A stretch of 36,507 bases of DNA from an uncultured Ectothiorhodospiraceae bacterium. GTDB lineage: Bacteria; Pseudomonadota; Gammaproteobacteria; S012-40. The position numbers were made by a program, and so were the translations under genes. Below, in pieces: positions 9,292 to 16,428 of the stretch (positions within the stretch are counted from its first letter, which is position 1; every line of letters begins with the position of its first letter). The notes below the pieces were generated by a model, which searched no databases, had not been told where the DNA came from, and saw only the letters and a program-made list of their open reading frames with translations. Where the stretch lies: NCBI GenBank assembly GCA_945787715.1, contig CALZJE010000035.1, forward strand, positions 1,496 to 38,002, given 5' to 3'.

Positions 9292-10299
9292 TTATAGAGG
9301 AAAATAACATTTAACGTTGTGGGTCGGTGAAAAAGAGAGTTTAGAAAGTGTGGATGGCTTTGATGTACATATTTCAGGCTTCCCTAAAAGTAAATAACGC
9401 GAGCAATGTGGAGAAAACATGCAGCCCTGAGTAGGTTTTATCAACTTTGTATTGCCATGATTTTGTTTTAAGTGTCGGGAATGCTCCTGATATTGGGAAA
9501 TGTTTTGAAGCTGTGCGTTAACCAATTGTTGAGTATATGGATGAGCAGTATTTTGAAAAATCTCGTCTTTCGTACCGGTTTCAACAATACTCCCCTGGTA
9601 CATGACTATGATTCTTTGGCACATCTCCTGTATCAATGACAGATCGTGAGAAATTAGAACCATTGAAAGTTTATTGAGACTTTGTAATTTCAAAAGCAAG
9701 TGCATTATTAATCGCTGAACATGCGCGTCAAGGCCCGAAGTTGGTTCATCGGCGATAATAATTTTTGGACCAACGAGAAGCACGCCAGCGATGGATACTC
9801 GGCGTTTTTGCCCACCTGACAATTCTGTCGGATATTTTTCAAGTATTGATTCGTTCAGATAGACACTTTCTAATATGTTTATAATTTGTTTCTCTGAATC
9901 ACTTTTTGAGCCCTGATGGTGAGAGTGATAGATATCTTGAAGTATATTTTTAATCTTCATGTTTGGATTTAGTGCTGCATCAAGGTCCTGAAATATCATC
10001 TGAATGCTTTTTCGTAAAGGTCGAAACTTGCGTTGACTAAAACCTGTAACATCTCTTCCAAATAGACTAATTGTCCCCCGAGTAAGTTTATTTAAATTAA
10101 TTATAGATTTCCCTAATGTGGTTTTTCCGGAACCCGATTCACCAATAATACCAAGTATCTCTCCTTGGTGAAGAGAAAGCGAAACATTATCTAATGCGGG
10201 AAACGAAGTAGGGCGGGAAAAAATGTGGGGCAAAAAATAATATGTTTTATATTCTTTACATGCCCCACTTATTGTCAGTATGGAGTTTTTAGATGTCAT
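9292..10299 (-). CDS. Peptide-type ABC transporter ATPase (DppF/OppF-like)
   Basis: This is the second ATPase of the operon and energises the DppB/DppC-like permease pair at the inner membrane. Counting from the chosen ATG at 10299, Walker A GESGSGKTT is at about 53-61, the Q-loop MIFQD at about 101, signature LSGGQ at 160-164 and Walker B IIIADEP at 180-186. The C-terminal oligopeptide-transporter extension includes cysteines (C-x-FSPHCSRY). An earlier in-frame ATG at 10332 lacks a ribosome site, whereas the ATG at 10299 follows TTGGAAATATC. With it the gene overlaps the upstream ATPase by 11 bases. The substrate is unknown. The Dpp/Opp/Sap family is known to move peptides, nickel or haem, and SapBCDF has been linked to putrescine export. 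Confidence 0.92.
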   Translation of the reverse strand: MTSKNSILTISGACKEYKTYYFLPHIFSRPTSFPALDNVSLSLHQGEILGIIGESGSGKTTLGKSIINLNKLTRGTISLFGRDVTGFSQRKFRPLRKSIQMIFQDLDAALNPNMKIKNILQDIYHSHHQGSKSDSEKQIINILESVYLNESILEKYPTELSGGQKRRVSIAGVLLVGPKIIIADEPTSGLDAHVQRLIMHLLLKLQSLNKLSMVLISHDLSLIQEMCQRIIVMYQGSIVETGTKDEIFQNTAHPYTQQLVNAQLQNISQYQEHSRHLKQNHGNTKLIKPTQGCMFSPHCSRYLLLGKPEICTSKPSTLSKLSFSPTHNVKCYFPL

Positions 10300-11359
10300 G
10301 ATATTTCCAACATCGAATTGCGTGATCATCATCTATATTATGCAGAGATGGATTGCTTTGTGCGCATGTTTTACTAATTCGTGATGTTATTTCATCGCAA
10401 CTATAGTAGTAAGGACAGCCGCCATTATCGACATTTTGTATTAGTATATCTCCAGCCAAACAGACACTATTTAATTCACACTGTATGAGTTGTCGGGTAT
10501 ATGGGTGTTTGTTTTCCGAACTTGCTAAAACTTGTTTTGTCGTACCTTTCTCTATTATCATCCCAGAGTGGTAGACAAGCACATCCTTACATAAAGTTTG
10601 TATCACTTTAAGATCATGACTAACGATAATCATTGAAAGACTTAATTCCTGCTGCAAATCGTGTAACAAGTTAAGAATATTACGTTGCAAAATTGTATCG
10701 AGGCCTGTGGTTGGTTCGTCGGCGATGAGTAATGAGGGTTCAGATGCAAGTGCCATAGCAATCATTGCGCGTTGACATAAACCACCAGAAAGACCGTATG
10801 GATTGTTGTAGAAACGGGCTTCCGGATCATCCATGCCGACTCTTTCGAGCCAAGATAGTGCCTTTGCTTTCACTTTTTCTTCAGAGTTTATATCTGTATG
10901 CAACTGAATCATTTCACAGATTTGATGACCTATGCTGTAATAGGGATTAAATGCTAATTTTGGATTTTGAAAAATAATAGAAATTTGTTTACCACGAATA
11001 GCTTGAAAGTTTTTGTTCAATTGCTCTTTACGACGATTAAACTGTCGCTGGACTATTGATGATATTGAACCAATGTCGTGTAAGGGATAGTTGTCGAGAT
11101 TTTCTAAAAGATTGATCGTGGTGTCATCTCGAGAAAATTCGATTGTTCCGCTTGTAATACCCGGTGCTGTATTCATCAATCCAAGCAATGAAAGTAAAGT
11201 GACGCTTTTTCCACTCCCACTTTCACCAATTATTCCCAAGCATTGTTTTTGTGCTAATGAAAAACTAATATCACTTAGTGCACTAACAACATCTATATTC
11301 TCACTGTTATAAAAATTGACAGAAAGATTGCTAACTTTTAAAAGGGGCACTTCGTTCAT
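10289..11359 (-). CDS. Peptide-type ABC transporter ATPase (DppD/OppD-like)
   Basis: This is the first ATPase of the operon. In 356 residues it shows Walker A GESGSGKS (about 45-52), signature LSGG (190-193, followed by LCQRAMIAMAL), Walker B LLIADEP (about 210-216) and the family's cysteine-rich C-terminal tail (CPYYYSC...C...C). Between the first beta sheet and the Q-loop (about 75-125) it has roughly 25 residues more than E. coli DppD, including a basic stretch QRQFNRRKEQLNK. Its start overlaps the stop of the DppC-like gene by one base (TAATG), so the two are coupled. It should form a heterodimer with the next ATPase. Confidence 0.93.
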   Translation of the reverse strand: MNEVPLLKVSNLSVNFYNSENIDVVSALSDISFSLAQKQCLGIIGESGSGKSVTLLSLLGLMNTAPGITSGTIEFSRDDTTINLLENLDNYPLHDIGSISSIVQRQFNRRKEQLNKNFQAIRGKQISIIFQNPKLAFNPYYSIGHQICEMIQLHTDINSEEKVKAKALSWLERVGMDDPEARFYNNPYGLSGGLCQRAMIAMALASEPSLLIADEPTTGLDTILQRNILNLLHDLQQELSLSMIIVSHDLKVIQTLCKDVLVYHSGMIIEKGTTKQVLASSENKHPYTRQLIQCELNSVCLAGDILIQNVDNGGCPYYYSCDEITSRISKTCAQSNPSLHNIDDDHAIRCWKYHDI

Positions 11360-12246
11360 TAATGCCGCCTCTCCAATACACGGCTAACGGTGTAGCTTAG
11401 TAAGTAAAAAGCCGATAGCACAAGCATAATTGCCAGAGCAGGTATAGTAGATGACCATAAGTCGCCTTGTAGAAGGTAGTTGCTACCAGACTGAACCATG
11501 TTCCCCCACGAAGGGGTCGGTTCTTGTACACCAAAACCAAGATAGCTCAAGCTTGCTTCCATTAATATGGCTTCACCCATGATAAATGCAGATTGGCTAA
11601 ACAAAATTACTCGACAATTACTCCAGAGAATATGTTTTAAAATTATCGAATGATAACTAATTCCAGACGCAATAGCAGAATCAATAAAACTCCTTTCTTT
11701 TAATAAATCGATTTTAGCTGTTAATAGTTGTGCGACAGAAGGAATGTTACTGATTCCAATAACAATCATGATGTAAAAGATATTCGGATCAAAAATCGCA
11801 ATGACTAAAAATAACAAAACCAGTTTCGGCATTGCCAAAATCGAATCATTGATCATGGATAAGGTGCGTGTCACTCGTTTGTGTGTGAAAATAGAAGCTA
11901 CTGCCGTAATAATTCCCCAAAAAATTGCGATTATAACAGCCACGATACTTGGTACTAAATACGCTTCAATGCCTAAGATTAAGCGCGAAAAAGTATCTCT
12001 TCCTAAATAGTCGGTTCCAAGTATGTGACCATCAGTTAGTGGTGGTGATAATATATAGTCTAAATCAAGGTCTTCAGGATCAAAAGGTAGATATTCAAAA
12101 TAAGAAACAAAATAGCCAAAAATCAATACTAGAATAATAATTGACGAATAACTCAAATAAATTGAATTCCTTATCCCTATTATTTTCACATTTTCTATTA
12201 ATGACATAAATTTGTGATTCCAGCGAGGAATATTTATTTTAGACAT
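11359..12246 (-). CDS. Peptide-type ABC transporter permease (DppC/OppC-like)
   Basis: This inner-membrane permease has 295 residues. A first membrane segment lies at about 31-52, followed by the hallmark GTDYLGRDTFSR (77 onward) of DppC-type permeases and five more hydrophobic segments. The cytoplasmic EAA-like loop (about GISYHSIILKHILWSN) contacts the ATPases. It starts 7 bases after the DppB-like gene and ends in a one-base overlap with the ATPase gene. The substrate cannot be predicted. Confidence 0.93.
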   Translation of the reverse strand: MSKINIPRWNHKFMSLIENVKIIGIRNSIYLSYSSIIILVLIFGYFVSYFEYLPFDPEDLDLDYILSPPLTDGHILGTDYLGRDTFSRLILGIEAYLVPSIVAVIIAIFWGIITAVASIFTHKRVTRTLSMINDSILAMPKLVLLFLVIAIFDPNIFYIMIVIGISNIPSVAQLLTAKIDLLKERSFIDSAIASGISYHSIILKHILWSNCRVILFSQSAFIMGEAILMEASLSYLGFGVQEPTPSWGNMVQSGSNYLLQGDLWSSTIPALAIMLVLSAFYLLSYTVSRVLERRH

Positions 12247-12253
12247 AAGAAAA

Positions 12254-13186
12254 TCACTCGTGTGATGCTCTTGGGTTTAAAATAATGTAAGTTAATTTTG
12301 ACAGAAATTGCGTTAAACGGATTGTAAATGCTGTCGCCAACACAGCGCCAAGCAAGAGTGGTATATCTCTATCTTGTGTTGCTTGCCATAATAGCCGACC
12401 TATTCCTGGCCAGTTAAAAATCTGTTCAATGATGATGCAAGTACTGAAAAGATAGGCGACTTGATGACTCATGAGATGAAGCATTGGAAAGATGATTCCT
12501 TCTTTCAAGACATGTTTGTACACTTTTGCACCTTTTGCTCTGGCGTAAAGTACATAATCTTCTTTGAGTACACGAAATAATTCACTTTTAGTGTGCTGAG
12601 TTATATGTATTAGAACTCCGCTGCCAATACTTAAAAGAGCGACAGGTAATAACATTTCCAGGTAAGACAGTGATTCAGGTGATATACCTACCGGTAAATA
12701 GTCGAACCGAGTTGAAGTAATATATATCGCGACATAACTTAACCAGAAGATAGGGACTACGGCTAGAATACTTAAAATGACGGAAACGGTAGTTGAGATA
12801 AGTTTGAAGTTATTTTTAAAACCCATTGCTATATTGATGATGACGAAGGGAACTGATATCAGTAGTGCGTGAAATATTAATAAAATAGAATTGCCTAAAT
12901 TTTCGATGATCTGGCCCAGTACTGGTAGGCCATTGACCATTGATGTTCCGAAATTACCTGTTACACAGGCTGATAGCCAAATAAAGTAAATATAAAAGAG
13001 GTTGTGTGAGTCATATGAGTTCAACTCAGAGTGTGATTCCAAGTAGCGTTGGAATACCTCATCGCCTGGCGCATTGTATAGCAAAAAAAATACAAAGAAG
13101 GAAAGTAAAAGTAACAGAGTAATTGAGTGGAATAACTCCCTCGATATCGCGCTCGCAATCGGTTTTAATACTGCAATATTTATCAT
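12254..13186 (-). CDS. Peptide-type ABC transporter permease (DppB/OppB-like)
   Basis: This is the partner inner-membrane permease, 310 residues with about six membrane segments. Early in the protein NAPGDEV matches the DppB-family position for that motif. The EAA loop (about LFRVLKEDYVLYARAKGAK) and the C-terminal WPGIGRLLWQATQDRDIPLL are characteristic. It lies 24 bases downstream of the binding-protein gene and 7 bases before the second permease, in a tight operon. Confidence 0.93.
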   Translation of the reverse strand: MINIAVLKPIASAISRELFHSITLLLLLSFFVFFLLYNAPGDEVFQRYLESHSELNSYDSHNLFYIYFIWLSACVTGNFGTSMVNGLPVLGQIIENLGNSILLIFHALLISVPFVIINIAMGFKNNFKLISTTVSVILSILAVVPIFWLSYVAIYITSTRFDYLPVGISPESLSYLEMLLPVALLSIGSGVLIHITQHTKSELFRVLKEDYVLYARAKGAKVYKHVLKEGIIFPMLHLMSHQVAYLFSTCIIIEQIFNWPGIGRLLWQATQDRDIPLLLGAVLATAFTIRLTQFLSKLTYIILNPRASHE

Positions 13187-13210
13187 AGCAAAAGCGGGTG
13201 CTGAAGTGTA

Positions 13211-14785
13211 TTACTCAGAACGCCATAATTGTACATTATCAAATGTTTTATAGGGGTGTATAGTGACATCCTTAAACTTTTTATTGTAAGCAGTGTAATT
13301 TAATAATGACCACAAAAATGTGTATGGTGACTCTTCTGCTAAGAGTTTATGAATTTCGTGGTTGATTGTTCTTTTTTCTTCGAAATCCAATGTAGTTGAA
13401 CCCATTTCAATTAATGAATCAATCTTCTTGTTATTAAAGCTGATGAAATTATTTTCCCAGGGTCCATTAAAGCGTGAATGAAAAAGCGTAGTAATATCTG
13501 ATGCATCATCAAATGACCAAGACGTTAATGTAATATCAAAATTATGTTCCTTGAAAACCGCTTTATGCCATGCTTTTCTTTCCATAAAATCGACATTAAC
13601 CTTGATGCCGATTTTTTTTAAAAAATTTTTGTAGGCCAAGATGACTCGCTTGGTAGATTCGTTGTTATTGTCAATGGGTACTTTAAGCTTAAAGCTTAAG
13701 GTATTACCTCGTTCATCAGAAAAATATTTATTTTGTTTTTTCTTATAGCCTGCTTCAATTAATAAAGTTTGAGCCTTTTCTGGATTGTATTGATCTGGAA
13801 TTACATCGAGATTATAAGCCCAGCTACCGGGTGGGAATGGCCCCGATATCAATGTTCCTCTGTTACCGAAAAACGCATTGAGCATCTGCTCTCGGTTTAA
13901 GGAAAGTGATAACGCTTTTCTCACTTTCTGTTTTGCTAGATGAGGGTTGTTATTATTGTAGGCAAAAAAACTGTACGATAGAGTATTTACAGGTGTTAGT
14001 GAAAATCTTTTGTCGGATTTCAAATCAGCGATGTGTCTGGGTGAAACGTTAATCACCATATCAAGTGCGTTAAACGAGAGTGCTTTATTCATCACATTTT
14101 TATCTGCAAAAGGTTTTAATGAAATCGTTTTTAGTTTTGGTTCACCTAGGTAATAGTCAGAATTCGCAGTTAGCACTACATTTTCTTTGTTTGAAATCTC
14201 GGAATAAAGGTAGGGACCAGTACCGATGGGGTTGTGAGCGAAACTATTTGATTTTTTCAGATATTGCCTCTCTGTAAATAGATGTGCGGGCAGAATTTTA
14301 AAACTAAATCGAGCTAAGTCATTGAGGCCAATTTTTTCAAGTGTAAAACGAATAGTATACTCGTCAATGACATAAACTTCCGCAATATGTTCAAACAACG
14401 CTTTTCGATTACTCTGTGTTTTAGGATGAGTAATGATCGAAATTGTTTGTGCTACATCTCTTGCCGTGAATTTTTGTTTAACCCCGTTATAAGGATGCCA
14501 AAATACATTATTTCGTAAATGGAATGTATATTCAGTGGAGTCGTTGCTAATTTCCCATGAATTAGCAAGCTCAGATACAATCTCTTGTTTGTCATTAATT
14601 CCAACTAAACCGTTAAATATCAGTTGGGAGATACGAAGTGAAGTAGTTTCATTGCTGGTATATGGGTCCAGCGTGTCTGGTTTCTGAGTTTCCCCGTATT
14701 GCAAGCTATTATTGCTCGCGTGAGAAAAAGTAAACAGAGTAATGAAACCGGAGAGAACTAGAAAGAGTGTTTTTTTACGTTTCAT
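13211..14785 (-). CDS. Periplasmic substrate-binding protein, SBP_bac_5 (peptide/nickel) family
   Basis: The 524-residue protein starts with a Sec signal peptide (basic KRKK then a hydrophobic core, likely cut after SHA at about 24) and has no lipobox cysteine, so it should be soluble in the periplasm. The mature N-terminus (QYGETQKPDTLDPYTS) and the internal NPIGTGPY motif identify the DppA/OppA/SapA fold. It would deliver or accept the substrate of the permease pair encoded directly downstream. Ligand specificity is not readable. The TPR-like gene upstream is 14 bases away in the same operon. Confidence 0.93.
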   Translation of the reverse strand: MKRKKTLFLVLSGFITLFTFSHASNNSLQYGETQKPDTLDPYTSNETTSLRISQLIFNGLVGINDKQEIVSELANSWEISNDSTEYTFHLRNNVFWHPYNGVKQKFTARDVAQTISIITHPKTQSNRKALFEHIAEVYVIDEYTIRFTLEKIGLNDLARFSFKILPAHLFTERQYLKKSNSFAHNPIGTGPYLYSEISNKENVVLTANSDYYLGEPKLKTISLKPFADKNVMNKALSFNALDMVINVSPRHIADLKSDKRFSLTPVNTLSYSFFAYNNNNPHLAKQKVRKALSLSLNREQMLNAFFGNRGTLISGPFPPGSWAYNLDVIPDQYNPEKAQTLLIEAGYKKKQNKYFSDERGNTLSFKLKVPIDNNNESTKRVILAYKNFLKKIGIKVNVDFMERKAWHKAVFKEHNFDITLTSWSFDDASDITTLFHSRFNGPWENNFISFNNKKIDSLIEMGSTTLDFEEKRTINHEIHKLLAEESPYTFLWSLLNYTAYNKKFKDVTIHPYKTFDNVQLWRSE

Positions 14786-14799
14786 AAAATGCCCATTCT

Positions 14800-16281
14800 C
14801 TAAAATACCGTTGGAATGCCAGAATTACGCTGCTCATGTAGATATTCCCCTTGCACAGCATCTTGAATTTGTCGGATCATTGGATAATCTTTTGCTGCTG
14901 AAAAATATATTTGCAAACTATCAGAATAGTTTTTATTCAATCGTTTTATTTCCGCAAGATTAATTAATAAAATAGGATCGTTGGCAAATAAATTGTTATT
15001 ATCACTTTTGAATAAAGCTCCGTTGATTAATCGTCGAGCTTTTGTTATTTCATTTTTGCTTAAAAAATAGCGACCGACATTTAAACTTAATTGTGTATAG
15101 CGTTTACTTGTTCCCGATTCCGCCATTAGTCGGGCATTTTTTACAATCGTTGGGCAATTTGCTTGTAGATAGATACACATTAAGACGGCGTCCGCGCTTA
15201 TCAACGGATCTTTTTCCAAGTTATCAACTGCCTGCTTTAGAGTTTGATACGCTCTATTGTGATTTCCTGCTAAAAACCCATGTGCTGCAGATCGGACCTC
15301 TATAGTGTTTGCCAAGGTTTTTGGGAGTAGGGTGAGTCGCTTAACTTTGTTTTGATAACTATTGGCATTTTCTTTTTTGGCGAGTACGAGCTCAAGATCA
15401 GAAAGATAAAATTTCGCAATATCGCCAAGTTTTTTATGGTTCTTAATTTTCTCAAACAGGGTTTTGCTCATCTCGTAGTAGAACACTGATAGGGTATGAG
15501 TTAATGCTAAGTCGTAGAATCGAATGACTTTAGTTTTTCCTAGTTGTTCAACAAAAGCAGGTTGTTGTTTATTTAATTGGACAATCCTAGCAGAGGCTAA
15601 ATCCAATCTGTTTAGAGCGATAAGCGCTTTCAATAAATAGTGGTTGTTTTGATGTGGGGAATTATTCTGTTGTTGATCCTCCAATATAAACGCTGATAAA
15701 TCTTCTAATGTCAGTTCATTTTTATTGAATAGTACTATATCTATGTAATTTAGGAATAGTTGATCTCGCTTATTGTTGATATTAAAACTGCTACGATGAT
15801 CGACATACTTATCCATCCACTTAGACTGATGGGAGATTAATGCACCTATTAGATGAAAGTGTTTTATTTCAGATTTGTTGACTATTAATCGTTGATCGAT
15901 ATTTCCATAAATAGTTTTCGATCTATCTAAATCACCTTGTAAATAGAGTGCTTCTGCTAAGTATAGGGCTGCATAAGCGCTACTATTATTTTTTTCGCTA
16001 TTCACAAGGGTTTCTAAATAGGTAACTTGGGTCAATAATGATTTTTTATATATTTCACGGTAAATTTTAAGATTTTTTGAAAATGTAATAGCAGCTTTCA
16101 ATTTATCATTTTCACCCAAGTTATTGAGGTGGTCAAAATCTGTAAGAAATAGATTAGTCGCCAATTCAAAATTATTAGCTTTATAAGCTTTCATCGCTTC
16201 ATCCATGACGAAGTCTTCTGCATATAAGACTGTTGAATTGAATAGAAGCATTGTAGATGCAATGATAAAAATGAACTTCAT
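14800..16281 (-). CDS. Exported helical-repeat (TPR-like) protein heading the ABC operon
   Basis: The 493-residue product has a signal peptide (about 1-21, ending LYA) and then almost entirely alpha-helical sequence. Degenerate tetratricopeptide-like pairs are visible, for example AYKANNFELATNLF near the N-terminus, AALYLAEALYLQGDLDRSKTIYG at about 105-127, and LLINLAEIKRLNKNYSDSLQIYFSAAKDYP near the C-terminus. There is no lipobox and no other membrane segment, so it is probably periplasmic. I recognise no named family. As the first gene of a six-gene transporter operon it may be a scaffold or adaptor for the binding protein or for an envelope partner. That is inference. Dpp, Opp and Sap operons do not normally contain such a gene. 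Confidence 0.8.
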   Translation of the reverse strand: MKFIFIIASTMLLFNSTVLYAEDFVMDEAMKAYKANNFELATNLFLTDFDHLNNLGENDKLKAAITFSKNLKIYREIYKKSLLTQVTYLETLVNSEKNNSSAYAALYLAEALYLQGDLDRSKTIYGNIDQRLIVNKSEIKHFHLIGALISHQSKWMDKYVDHRSSFNINNKRDQLFLNYIDIVLFNKNELTLEDLSAFILEDQQQNNSPHQNNHYLLKALIALNRLDLASARIVQLNKQQPAFVEQLGKTKVIRFYDLALTHTLSVFYYEMSKTLFEKIKNHKKLGDIAKFYLSDLELVLAKKENANSYQNKVKRLTLLPKTLANTIEVRSAAHGFLAGNHNRAYQTLKQAVDNLEKDPLISADAVLMCIYLQANCPTIVKNARLMAESGTSKRYTQLSLNVGRYFLSKNEITKARRLINGALFKSDNNNLFANDPILLINLAEIKRLNKNYSDSLQIYFSAAKDYPMIRQIQDAVQGEYLHEQRNSGIPTVF

Positions 16282-16428
16282 TTAAATAGCTTATTCCCTA
16301 GGGTGTTTAATCTCTAGATTGTAATATCAGTACAATACTGGTAACGGCAGGGGCTTAGTGATCTTAAATCAGGAGATTTTATTTAGTATAGAAGTGTAAT
16401 TCATAGAAGTGGGGCGCTAAATTGACGT

